A DNA stretch of 64,000 bases. Source: Mactromeris polynyma (Eukaryota; Mollusca; Bivalvia; Venerida; Mactridae). Positions within the stretch are counted from its first letter, which is position 1, and every line of letters starts with the position of its first letter. A program made the position numbers and the translations under genes. The stretch lies in the NCBI GenBank assembly GCA_032209605.1, contig JASFXZ010000001.1:20664256-20728255 (forward strand), in the 5' to 3' direction. The notes under the pieces were generated by a model. That model did not search any database. It was not told the origin of the DNA and was given only the letters and a program-made list of their open reading frames with translations. Positions 36,401-47,029 of the stretch are shown piece after piece.

Positions 36401-37726
36401 AAGAAAAGTTGTCATTTATAATAGACAAAATGAATCAGATTGAAGCAGGACATAATGTATTCTGTAAAGAAACAATAAAGTGTCAAACAGCCATTTAAGG
36501 AAGCCTTAGTCTTCATGGTAACACACTAACCCTGGGTTGGTAACTTTAATTTCAGGTCAGTAGAAATTCCTGGGTGCTTCTAAGCCCGAATTGGCAAGTG
36601 CTTTATGGGTTTTTTTTGTTGGGGAAAATATTTTGTTCCAAAAAAGATAAAAACCCATATTCCATGCTTTTGAAGTAAGATGTAGGATAGTTACTTCATT
36701 GTTTTAATAAAATAGTTTCAAGCAAGTGACTGTAAGAAAGCTTTTGGGCTTAGTGTTGTTACAAATTAACTTGCCCAAACAAGAAATCAATAAGACAAAG
36801 AAGTGGAAAAACCCAGTTTCTGTACACTCCACAAGTCAATTCAACTTGCCCACAATGAAAATAGGAAAACATCAGGGAAACCATGCGGTTATTGTGGTTA
36901 TCTATCTATCATAAATTTACAGCAAACACCAATGTATTTTACACATCATACATGGCAAACCAAGTGTATAAATGCTTTGGCATTTCAAAACAATTAATTA
37001 TGCTAATATCAAACCACAAACAACAGCTCAAAATACTTCAAATTATTTCAAAAAAGCAAAATGTCAAAAGACACATCATTGCATGCTGAGGTCAGGCTAG
37101 CTCCTAATAAAGGGAAGCAATACATGTCAAACTTTATACAATCATAATAGTTTATGTTTGAAGGTCAAAGGCCTGCCAAATACGCACTAACCAATACAAT
37201 CTGGTTTTATACAGAAAATGTCAGAATGTGTACAACAGGACAGAAAGTGTCACCTTTATGAAGTCAACTTCCCGCTAAAATATATTAAAACACGAATGAG
37301 GGGGAGGAATAAGAACAATGCAAGCATACCAACATGCCCAAAAAGCATCAAGGGCTTTGTGGTATAGGTGTTGACATAATGACAACAGTATGAATGCAAA
37401 ACTCATTAATGTACAATAAAACCTAAATTCATGGACAAAAAATAAGACACAGACAATGAATTGGTTCATTTGTAGGTGGAGGAACAATGCATAACAGTCT
37501 GATGATGTGCATGTAGAGAGGACAAGGACACATATTTATGGTAACCCCGATTACATAAGTAAGAAAGAGCTCAGTAGAAGGAATATCTCATCAAACAACT
37601 GAAATATGGTCATATAAAATATTGTGTTTCATGCTAGCAGTATTTTGACCTTGATGTATTAATCTGCATATGAAACAAATTGCATGAATGGGATTTGTCT
37701 AGAAATGATATGATGTAAGACTTGGC
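36401..37726. other. AT-rich sequence without identifiable genes
   Basis: Overlapping short plus-strand frames at 36726-37089 have no protein-like features. No repeats were recognised. Confidence 0.4.
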
Positions 37727-39437
37727 CATGTTCATACTGCCCATGTTGTCTGACATGATGTTCAGTCTAGTCATGTTCTGCCCGCCCATGTTGACTTGTA
37801 TGATGTTCAGCCTAGTCATGTTCAGCCCGGCCATGTTGACTTGTATGATGTTCAGCCTAGTCATGTTCAGCCCGGCCATGTTGACTTGTGTGATGTTCAG
37901 CCTAGTCATGTTCAGCCCGGCCATGTTGACTTGTATGATGTTCAGCCTAGTCATGTTCAGCCCGGCCATGTTGACTTGTGTGATGTTCAGCCTAGTCATG
38001 TTCAGCCCGGCCATGTTGACTTGTATGATGTTCAGCCTAGTCATGTTCAGCCCGGCCATGTTGACTTGTATGATGTTCAGCCTAGTCATGTTCAGCCCGG
38101 CCATGTTGACTTGTATGATGTTCAGCCTAGTCATGTTCAGCCCGGCCATGTTGACTTGTATGATGTTCAGCCTAGTCATGTTCAGCCCGGCCATGTTGAC
38201 TTGTATGATGTTCAGCCCGGCCATGTTGACTGGTATGATGTTCAGTCTAGTCATGTTCAGTCTGGCCATGTTGACTGGTATGATATTCAGTCTAGTCATG
38301 TTCAGCCCGGCCATGTTGACTTGTATGATGTTCAGCCCGGCCATGTTGACTGGTTTGATGTTCAGTCTAGTCATGTTCAGCCCGGCCATGTTGACAGGTA
38401 TGATGTTCAGTCTAGTCATGTTCAGTCTGGCCATGTTGACTGGTATGATATTCAGTCTGGCCATGTTGACTGGTATGATATTCAGTCTGGCCATGTTGAC
38501 TGGTATAATGTTCAGTCTGGCCATGTTGACTGGTATGATATTCAGTCTGGCCATGTTGACTGGTATGATATTCAGTCTGGCCATGTTGACTGGTATAATG
38601 TTCAGTCTGGTCATGTTCAGTCTGGCCATGTTGACTGGTATGATGTTCATTCTGGCCATGTTCAGCCCGCCCATGTTGACTGGTATGATGTTTTGCCCGG
38701 CCATGTTGACTGGTATGATGTTCAATCTGACCATGTTCAGCCCGGCCATGTTGACTGGTATGATGTTCAATCTGACCATGTTCAGCCCGGCCATGTTGAC
38801 TGGTATGATGTTCAATCTGACCATGTTCAGCCCGCCCATGTTGACTGGTATGATGTTCAATCTGACCATGTTCAGCCCGCCCATGTTGACTGGTATGATG
38901 TTTTGCCCGGCCATGTTGACTGGTATGATGTTTTGCCCGGCCATGTTGACTGGTATGATGTTCAATCTGACCATGTTCAGCCCGGCCATGTTGACTGGTA
39001 TGATGTTCAATCTGACCATGTTCAGCCCGCCCATGTTGACTGGTATGATGTTCAATCTGACCATGTTCAGCCCGCCCATGTTGACTGGTATGATGTTTTG
39101 CCCGGCCATGTTGACTGGTATGATGTTTTGCCCGGCCATGTTGACTTGTATGATGTTTTGCCCGGCCATGTTGACTGGTATGATGTTCAATCTGACCATG
39201 TTCAGCCCGGCCATGTTGACTGGTATGATGTTTTGCCCGGCCATGTTGACTGGTATGATGTTCAGCCTGACCATGTTCAGCCCGCCCATGTTGACTGGTA
39301 TGATGTTTTGCCCGGCCATGTTGACTGGTATGATGTTCAATCTGACCATGTTCAGCCCGGCCATGTTGACTGGTATGATGTTTTGCCCGGCCATGTTGAC
39401 TGGCATGATATTCAGACAATTCAATTTCAGTCTGGCT
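37727..39437. repeat. 1.7-kb satellite of 15-bp modules (45-bp and 30-bp higher-order units)
   Basis: The array is made of about 114 modules of 15 bp that nearly all start ATGTT. There are three main types: ATGTTCAG(C/T)CT(A/G)GTC, ATGTT(C/T)(A/T)GCCCGGCC and ATGTTGACTGGTATG. They are combined as 45-bp triplets on the left and as mixed 30/45-bp units on the right. Left and right halves use different variants (CAGCCTAGTC versus CAATCTGACC, TTGTATG versus GGTATG). There are no frame-breaking indels, so several frames on both strands stay open for more than 500 codons. No intron-exon or promoter context suggests a gene; I annotate it as satellite DNA. Confidence 0.95.
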
Positions 39438-40480
39438 TAGTTTAGACATTTGTTGATATTAAATGAACAAAAATGCCAATTTTTATGTGAAACAACTGAA
39501 TAATGTTTCATGGAAATTTACAACACGGCAAAACCAGTGTCAGTTAAAAACTAGAGCTATCACTGAAGGTGATTAATACCCCCACAATACCGCTTTGTCA
39601 GACATATTTTTGATAAATTCAAAGATGGCCGCCAGTCAAGACAATGAAATTATCTATCACTATCTATCACTACAGGACCACAATCAGAATGTGCCGACAA
39701 TATACACAACTAGGCTTGGTAGAAATAATTCATGGAAAACCATGTTATGTGACATGACGGAACAAGTGGTGATTCCCATATAGCCCCCATTGCATATTTT
39801 GAAGTGGGGTTATAATAAGAATTGTGTACATTTTAATATTTCGGAGGTGATATGAATACCACAGTATGGGAGTCAGGTCAAAATCAATAAAATAGAAAAA
39901 ATGAACAGTAATATATAGCACTTTGTCACAAAGAAATATAATGATACATTCGACTAGAGTATGAACTAGTAACACCAATATATTTGATTTTAACTCCCAA
40001 GATCTGAACATTTTGCATTCAAATTCGAACAAATATAGCAACAAAGCGTATTAAATTGATACAATTTATATTCGCAATCAAGACATTTTGTTCCATTGTC
40101 CTTGACTGCAGTTTCACAGATTTAATCAAATAATCAAACTACCTGGATATAACATTATATTATGCCTTATTTCAATGGATTTTAAAAGAAATCCCGTTAT
40201 TTTCACTGAAAGGCGAGTCTTCAACAACAAAAACAAACCATTTGCTAGTATCTGAATGTAATAAACCAAAAATGCTGCCAACAGAACAGTAAGAACTAAT
40301 CAACAGTTCCTGTGAAATAAAAAACTGAACTTGTATAGAATTGCTCACAAAAAGCTGGGCAAAATGGAACTAAATCAATGCAAAATATATCAAACAATAT
40401 GCTAGAAATAACAGTTATTTTCACAGAAAGATAAGTCGTTTACAACTAAAAACAAACCATTTGCTAGTAAGTGAAAGTAA

Positions 40481-41104
40481 GAGAAACTATTTTTAGTAAC
40501 AGTGACCTTGACCTTGGCCCCACCAGCCCCAATATCGAACTTGACCTGTATCTTCTGATGTTACACCTGTGTACCAAAAAATTTTCAAATCTGTCTAGCC
40601 TTTCATGAGTTATCGTCCGGAAACCATGAAAACCAAGAGAAACTATTTTTAGTAACAGTGACCTTGACCTTGGCCCCACCAGCCCCAATATCGAACTTGA
40701 CCTGTATCTTCTGATGTTACACCTGTGTACCAAAAATTTTTCAAATCTGTCTAGCCTTTCATGAGTTATCGTCCGGAAACCATGAAAACCAAGAGAAACT
40801 ATTTTTAGTAACAGTGACCTTGACCTTGGCCCCACCAGCCCCAATATCGAACTTGACCTGTATCTTCTGATGTTACACCTGTGTACCAAAAAAATTTCAA
40901 ATCTGTCTAGCCTTTCATGAGTTATCGTCCGGAAACCATGAAAACCAAGAGAAACTATTTTTAGTAACAGTGACCTTGACCTTGGCCCCACCAGCCCCAA
41001 TATCGAACTTGACCTGTATCTTCTGATGTTACACCTGTGTACCAAAAATTTTTCAAATCTGTCTAGCCTTTCATGAGTTATCGTGCGGAAACCATGAAAA
41101 CCGA
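40481..41104. repeat. Four near-identical 156-bp tandem modules
   Basis: GAGAAACTATTTTTAGTAAC starts at 40481, 40637, 40793 and 40949, exactly 156 bp apart. The copies differ essentially in the length and composition of one A/T tract (CCAAAAAATTTTC variants) and a GTCCGG to GTGCGG change in the fourth. Each carries TGACCTTGACCTTGGCCCC. As 156 is 52 codons, one minus-strand frame stays open; it is not a gene. Confidence 0.95.
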
Positions 41105-41182
41105 CAGACCGACAGACCGACCAACAGACCGACCGACAGACCGACCGACCGACCGACCGACCGACCGACCGACTGACCGACA
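41103..41182. repeat. (GACC)n tetranucleotide tail
   Basis: CGACAGACCGACAGACCG grades into about ten pure GACC units. It sits directly after the fourth 156-bp module, in the place where sibling elements carry GGACAGACGGACAGG-type tails (45480, 57095, 800). Confidence 0.9.
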
Positions 41183-41233
41183 AGCTCACTCCTATATACC
41201 CCCTCAAACTTCGTTTGTGGGGGTATAATTATT

Positions 41234-42142
41234 ATATAAACACAACTACAGCAGTAACTGTTGGTCTTCAGATAAATGGTGATATATTAATACACCTGTT
41301 ACAAACTTAACATACCTGATACATGTATACAAGTATACATAAACAACCTAAAGATTGACAGTTTGTATATTATAATAGTGAGATATTCTTCAGTAAAACC
41401 AAGAACCCTGATGAAACCCAGAAAATGATCAAAAACTGGTTAAAAACATTTTATATGTCAGTAATTGGATGAGAGATAATGTCAGACAAACATACTAGAC
41501 AGTAAGCTGGCATCAGTGACACATAAATATCTACTTTCATTGATTACTATGGTAACTGATCTATAATTCTTAGATTTCTGATGTATCCAAGAAAACAGCT
41601 GTTTAAGTAGATTTGTGAGGCCAGTTACATCCTGTAAGGAATATTGATCCAAACAGGCCATTGCCCATCAGCAGACAATTTCAAGGTGACTATAAAGTCA
41701 ATGAGTTCAGTGTCTCCAAAAAGGAATGCTCATTTAAACAGATCTCACAGACAGTGACTTAATAACGAGAGTTAAAAAATTTCTGCCACTTTCGAAAGTT
41801 TGGCAGACTTTGCCAAATCTGCCAAACTACCATAATATGTCGACTAAACATTTATCAGGTTTGGTGACTGATTAGTTGGAAATGTAACCATAGAACTGAG
41901 AGGAAGTACCAGGAAACTCTTTAGTCTGGATAAAACCAATGATCAATTCTTGGTAACGCACGGTTTTATCGTGGAAAGTCACTGATTCTAGCGTACGATA
42001 ATCAAACTCAAATTATTTCTTAAAAATACGTGGGAGGAATTACGCAGATGGGTGCGTTTTCGTGAAACTTGTTAATCAATAGCTCTATCATGTTCATTAG
42101 TCACTTATTAGAATTAGCTACACATCTCCCACGCGTTCTTAC
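41234..42142. other. Intronic sequence without identifiable genes
   Basis: No repeats with partners in the window were seen. A TTTGGCAGACTTTGCCAAAT palindromic stretch occurs at about 41799. Confidence 0.4.
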
Positions 42143-42252
42143 CTGACGTAACAAGAAAGGTATGCTTAGATACTTAGCAGACAAAACATATTCTTCATGT
42201 TTATGTAAGTCCACCGAGTCCTGATTTCCCAGAAAACACCAGTGAACTTTAT
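42143..42252 (-). CDS. Candidate internal exon (110 bp), minus strand
   Basis: A T-rich acceptor (GTTTGGTTGGCTTCAG) and a good donor (CGTCAG/GTAAGA) frame 110 bases that are open in a single frame. The frame reads KVHWCFLGNQDSVDLHKHEE and ends IPFLLRQ. It begins with two bases, matching the one base left over by the exon at 44443-44532 (together a GAT codon), and it ends in phase 0. Read onward in phase 0 it joins the exon at 23871-23936. A second in-frame acceptor 30 bases inside (GGGAAATCAG) could shorten it. I do not recognise the sequence. No second copy is seen in the window, which argues mildly against a repeat. Confidence 0.35.
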
Positions 42253-43504
42253 CTGAAGCCAACCAAACAAAATGCTTTTGAACCATTACCCATGTCCATA
42301 TGATTCTAAATCTTTGAATGAAAACATCAAAATTAGAAAACTAGCAGACCCTTACAGAGTTGTCAATATTAGATCCGGCAGTAGCCGGCCGAAATTGCCA
42401 GTTGTATATTTTGATCCTCCGGACTCCCCCCCCCCCGTATCTAGCCAGTTAATTTTCTGTTCGGGCCAGGTTCAACCATAAACTTACTGACAACACTACG
42501 TTTAAATGCAAACACACACACTGTAAACTGATCACTTTAAAAACACAACACACTTTCTGGCATCCAACAAAGTTTGCGTCTGCGAATGAAATAGTGTTTC
42601 ATATATTTTTCAGAACAGGAAATTCAACATTCAGTTTAAGGACTAAGACTTTGCCATTGTAAATACGATCAAATGACAGCCACATAAATAGCGAAAATAC
42701 AACCTGAAAAATTATCCTGAAAACTTCCATCAATTCAGAGTTTTTAAAATAATCACTGTCAAAATAAACCACAACAGTCACAAATTAACTAACACAAGTG
42801 GAATTCGTCACCTTAACAATGGTAATTACGGCAATTCTATCCTTTGGCAACGGTCATCAGCCATTCAAGGGAAATAAGCCTATGCTATACTTAGTGTTAT
42901 ATAATAAACAAATTAGCAGCTGTTAAAATTTTATTAGCTAATGTTTCGAGACTTATATATCTGACAAGAATTTGGACATCACATTTCCTGATACATGTAC
43001 AATGTATAGAGCAAATTTACAAACTTCATAAAATGTAAGAGCATTTTAAGCGTCAAAAGCGTAACAAACCTAACTGCTACTTTATTCATATGCAGATAGA
43101 CTTGTCTTGTTTTCATTCCATGACATATACATTAGCATACACCAGGCAGTTATGTTGCAATATGTACCCTCCTGCTCCTAATAAATTTCACTTAAAATGG
43201 CAGGTTTTATTCAAGCCACTTCATTTATTTAATAAAAGTTACTACGACAGGTCCGGTATGTCTTGTTATGTTCTCTATCACAGAAATGTCTACACAATTC
43301 CTTAGTCACGATTATTTATGAGTTGTTATGGGGCAAGAATCATGTGACATTGTCCGCTTTATTGCTGACCGATGTGATCAAAGTAGACAATGCAGAGATT
43401 CATGGCCATTAATGTCCGTCAGGGATATAATTTTGCACTATACATGCCACCAGGAAGTGTTGAAGCCACCTACCTTAAAGGAGACAACAAAACATCAGTG
43501 ATAT
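42253..43504. other. Intronic sequence with a poly-C tract
   Basis: A C10 run lies at 42427 within a CpG-containing block (TCCGGCAGTAGCCGGCCG at 42374) that looks like part of an unrecognised repeat. No further exons are supported. Confidence 0.35.
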
Positions 43505-43700
43505 CGTACACATTCACACTGAACAAATTCTAATATATATGTCATCACTAAATCTATTGTACAAAATCTTCCTCCTTTTGAAGAGTCACCTATTGTATCT
43601 ATATCTTCCTTCTTTTAAGAAGAGTATGTCACTGGGTCATTAATACAAAGTTATGTGGTTATGTGATAAGCATACAAAAACATGCAGAACCATTGAAATG
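43505..43700 (-). repeat. Dispersed repeat, copy 2 (inverted partner of 28110-28325)
   Basis: It contains ATCTTCCTCCTTTTGAAGAG, TTCCTTCTTTTAAGAAGAGT, GTCACTGGGTCATTAATAC and GTTATGTGGTTATGTGATAA. These are the reverse complement of the 28-kb copy, at roughly 85-90% identity by eye. Confidence 0.75.
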
Positions 43701-43736
43701 ACTGTCACCACACAAAAAACAACGTTCATTTATAAA

Positions 43737-43917
43737 TACAGTCGGACCTCGTTCATTCGAATTCATTGGGTCCGAAATTTTATTTCGAATAAAACATGGT
43801 TTCCAATAACCCATTTTAATTTGACATATCTACGAAGATACATCAGTACCTGATATTTACTTTGGATGAAACCAATATTCGGATAGAAGGTTGTCGAAAA
43901 AACGAGGTTCGACTGTA
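43737..43917 (+). mobile_element. MITE family A, copy 4 (best preserved)
   Basis: It begins TACAGTCGGACCTCGTTCAT and ends ACGAGGTTCGACTGTA, with TA at both ends and terminal inverted repeats of about 17 bp. The interior shares TTGGGTCCGAAATTTTATTT, GAAGATACATCAGTACCTG and GGATAGAAGGTTGTCGAA with the other copies. Length is 181 bp, non-coding. Confidence 0.85.
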
Positions 43918-44442
43918 TTGTTGTGTAATAGAATACAAAGTGAGAATCACTTCCTAGAAATGTAACAGCTGTTGATGTTTGATAATAGTTATAACAAATA
44001 TAACCTTGCAACAAATAGAGATGTTTCATCAAGATTGGGCCATAATTGTGACCTCTAGAGTGTCCACAAACAAATTGTGGATGGCGCAATGACAAAGGAC
44101 CAATGTTATACATTCTGAGACGAGAAGTGTATACAGTAGTAGAAAGAACAAGATTCACCGTGTTAATCAAAGAACAGAGAACATGCAGAAATGCTTATAA
44201 CCATTTCCCCATCACAAAACATTGATTGTAGTTAAAAAATATTCGGTATTAAAGACTGCTTTCATTCCTGATAATTGTAGTCTATGGTTGGCTTTGACTA
44301 TCAAATAATGGCTGCTCCAAGATGAAGAAGGGTTGGAAAAAGGAGTTATGTATGCATCAATAGGTATTTCTCAAGATGTTTTAAAAAGGGCTTCTCAAGA
44401 GGGGGTCCCTGAATAATCACGGAATAATAATACGATACGCAC

Positions 44443-44532
44443 CTTGTCTGGTTGGTTCGGTTACCGGCTTTCTAAATGGCGCCACTGTAGCTTGAGGTGG
44501 AATAGGGGCAGCATCAAACACAGCATAATCTC
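44443..44532 (-). CDS. Internal coding exon (90 bp), minus strand
   Basis: The clearest exon in the window. On the minus strand, TCATATTTTCAG precedes 90 bases and the donor CAAG/GTGCGTATCG follows. Only one of three frames is open: two bases, then DYAVFDAAPIPPQATVAPFR and KPVTEPTRQ, then one base. The peptide is proline- and alanine-rich with alternating charge, as in a flexible linker or cytoplasmic tail. I do not recognise the family. The exon is symmetric (phase 1 at both ends) and could be skipped without a frame change. CpG and GC content rise exactly over the exon. It lies in a very large intron landscape: nearly 19 kb to the candidate first exon and about 2 or 20 kb to the next exon. 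Confidence 0.7.
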
Positions 44533-45074
44533 CTGAAAATATGACAATGAAAGACGTTAAAAATCACATATTGCCAAAATGCATATTGCTGGAACAATAC
44601 ACTGCAACTCCATTATAACATAATCGGTTATTACGCAATCACCATTTGAACACGATGTCCTCGTGGCATGTCCTCGTGGCTTCCGACTTTTTCATTTAAA
44701 TCCTAAAATTTGTTAAAGAAAGGAAGAAAAATTCTTCAAAATCATCTATACTGTACTATGTTTGTTGGGTCGGCCATTTTTGCATACTTCTCTTGTGACT
44801 CCAACCAGCACATTCGTTGTTACATGATTGTGTAAACGAGCAAAAAAAAAATAATACCAAAATGAAGCATGAATGTATATTTCAGTTTAGTTATTTCAAC
44901 TTGTGATCATCAGACTTAAATTTTCACTTGTGCTACTCGTGAAAATATTCTGTCCGCTACTCACTCAGTGAAATAACTTTCGATCTTATTCCGGAACACA
45001 CAAATATCCTCTAGCTGTCTACGTCATTTCACATGGCTTGTGAAACAAGTAATTACAATTGATATTAATCATTC
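44533..45074. other. Intronic sequence; possible MITE fragment
   Basis: ACTGCAACTCCATTATAACA at 44600 resembles a MITE left end. It is followed by a tandem ATGTCCTCGTGGC doublet at 44655. No right end was found. Confidence 0.35.
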
Positions 45075-45205
45075 TAATGTCTGCTTCCTGTGCTTCTTAC
45101 CCAATTTAAGGATCATCAGAGAAGACTGAAGAAGAATATTGCCCATGGCATGATTTGAACCGATGACTTTCAGCTCAGCAATACCGTGCTCTATCTCAGT
45201 TTCGT
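45075..45205 (-). repeat. tRNA-derived SINE, 'CTGCTTCCT' family
   Basis: The plus strand has GTCTGCTTCCTGTGCTTCTT. The minus strand head has GAGATAGAGCACGGTATTGC and the B box TCGGTTCAAATC. It is of the same family as 6600, 13120 and 19880. Confidence 0.65.
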
Positions 45206-45306
45206 TATTTTTGACAGTTGCTTACTTTAATGCAAGCAACTGATAATAAGAGCAATTAGAAGTAGAGGACTAAGAATTGTCAGAAAAATAAACAAAAAAA
45301 CATAAA

Positions 45307-45572
45307 CAAGAGATGTTTGTAAAACATTATGCCCCCCCGTGACCTTGACCTTTTACCCTGTGGCCCAAAAATCAATAGGGTTCCTCTGCTACCCAATGTG
45401 AATGTTTGGACCAAGTTTGAAGAGGATAGGTCGAGGGGTTCTTGAGTTATTGATTGGAAAGAAAAGGTTACAGACAAACGGACGGACGGACCGACAGACC
45501 GACAAACTGACCGAACGACATGTGCAAACCAGATATGCCCTCTCTTCTTGGAAGGAGGGCATAATTATAGAT
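45307..45572 (+). repeat. Short foldback-ended modular element
   Basis: It starts ACAAGAGATGTTTG with TTATGCCCCCC and ends GAAGGAGGGCATAATTATA, so GCCC and GGGC edges are complementary. The middle has GTGACCTTGACCTTTTACCC and ACCAAGTTTGAAGAGGATAG, then an ACGGACGGACGGACCGACAG tail. It is a third terminal-sequence variant of the design at 357-872 and 39553-41233. Confidence 0.75.
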
Positions 45573-45595
45573 AATGGTTTAGAGCAAAATCATTG

Positions 45596-45776
45596 TTCAA
45601 TAAAACCTCACCTAAAGACCACCTCAATAATAAGACCACCTCAAAATTAAGAACACAATTTTCAAGTCTATTTTCACTGTTTTGCCCTTTATTCAACCTT
45701 AATATTATGACCACCTCAAGAAGGAGACCAGTTTTTAAGAGCCCAAAAGTGGTCTTAGTATGGAGGTTTTACTGTA
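45596..45776 (+). mobile_element. MITE family B, copy 3
   Basis: It begins CAATAAAACCTCACCTAAAG and ends TATGGAGGTTTTACTGTA. It shares GACCACCTCAATAATAAGAC and TTTTCACTGTTTTGCCCTTT with the copies at 17976 and 19699. It is inserted just 3' of the preceding modular element. Confidence 0.8.
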
Positions 45777-47029
45777 ATTCAATTTAAGGAAAGAAGTGGT
45801 AACAGATAATCTTTTAAGTGATGACTTTCTGTTTGGTACTAATTTTCGCACCACTGACAGAGCATACCAGATGGACTGATAAATTAGGGTATACTTTATA
45901 ATAAATTGTCACATTTTATGTATTCAAAATTAGAAATAAGACATTCCAAAATGATATATCATGTAATGGCAGTCATTCAACAGCAATTTAAACAATAAAA
46001 TATCAATATTTAAGCGTTTGTACCAAATTTTTGACAAGGCTAAATAACAATTTTCATAAATTCAGTCAGTTTCACTGATTTAGCCCCTTAGCAATTACAT
46101 TTAGAATCCTCCCAAAATTTGAACCAATTTCCGCAAATTTCACGCCAAATATCTCATCATGTGTCCCTAATCTCTATCGTAATTCAAATTTGATAAGCAA
46201 CAAATACAAGAATCTATCAAATAAATTTCAAGGCAAGCAATATATTAGAATGTAAGTAAAACAGACCCAGTTACTGGAAACATCTAATATTCTTATTTAT
46301 TACCATGGTAATCAATGGAAGTAGAACCCAAGAGGAAAATTTCTACCATAAAATATCTGTATGGATAGAGAAATGAATCACATTCATTGCTAGTATTGAT
46401 CCGTGTGCAGCAGACGGATTGTGCTACTGACATACATTTCTAGAATGTATGATGTGGTTGCACAGCTATGCTCTGTTTCAGGCTAAAACAACTATAAGGC
46501 AATACAACAAAAACGCATAAACGCATAATTACAAACTAAAAATAACAAATTTATTGGTAACGTAAGCCATCCTGTTGAGATGTAAAGAGAGTTAACGAAC
46601 CATTTAATTATATGCAGGCAGACGTAAAAATCTTCCTTGTTTATGCAATATGAGCATAAAAATAACAGGAGAATAAATAGATCAATGGTTATCTATACAT
46701 CCAAGTTTGTAATGTTAGGTGTCGGTCAGGTGGAAGATTATTCAACAGAAAAAATTATTGTTGCTGAATAATTTATCCAAGGATCAATAAAATCATTGAC
46801 AAGATGTTGAAATATTCAGACAGCCTATAATTTGTGAAAATGCTTTCACGAGATGTCCTTGGCCGTCCAATAAATATTTACATGATTTAATAATAGCATG
46901 GAGTATTTAAAGCCATACAGAATTCAGTCAATGAAAGGCAGCTCCTGGTGTACATTTGTTTTAAACTTATTTCTAAAACTTATTCAACAAGTTGTTACAG
47001 TAGCAGGACAGAATATAATCAAAGCTCTC
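45777..47029. other. Intronic sequence without identifiable features
   Basis: No repeats with partners or exon signals were recognised. Confidence 0.4.

Larger units (their letters stand above)
39553..41233 (+). repeat. Foldback-ended modular element containing four 156-bp modules
   Basis: The left edge, CTAGAGCTATCACTGAAGG then AATACCCCCACAA, and the right edge, TTTGTGGGGGTATAATTATT, contain complementary ACCCCCACAA / TTGTGGGGGT. The element has a unique middle (39600-40470), the module array at 40481-41104, and a tetranucleotide tail. The partly duplicated block TTTTCACTGAAAGGCGAGTC / TTTTCACAGAAAGATAAGTC occurs at 40200 and 40418. It resembles the element at 357-872 in design but uses a different terminal sequence. 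Confidence 0.65.

Noticed and set aside
37634..39449. Four open frames of 345-596 codons across the 15-bp satellite called as genes
   Set aside because: Same effect of a period divisible by three. Kept only as a finding because a repetitive protein cannot be fully excluded.
40464..41207. Minus-strand 247-codon frame with an Arg/Ser-rich repeat
   Set aside because: It follows from four identical 156-bp (52-codon) modules and a GACC microsatellite belonging to a dispersed element.
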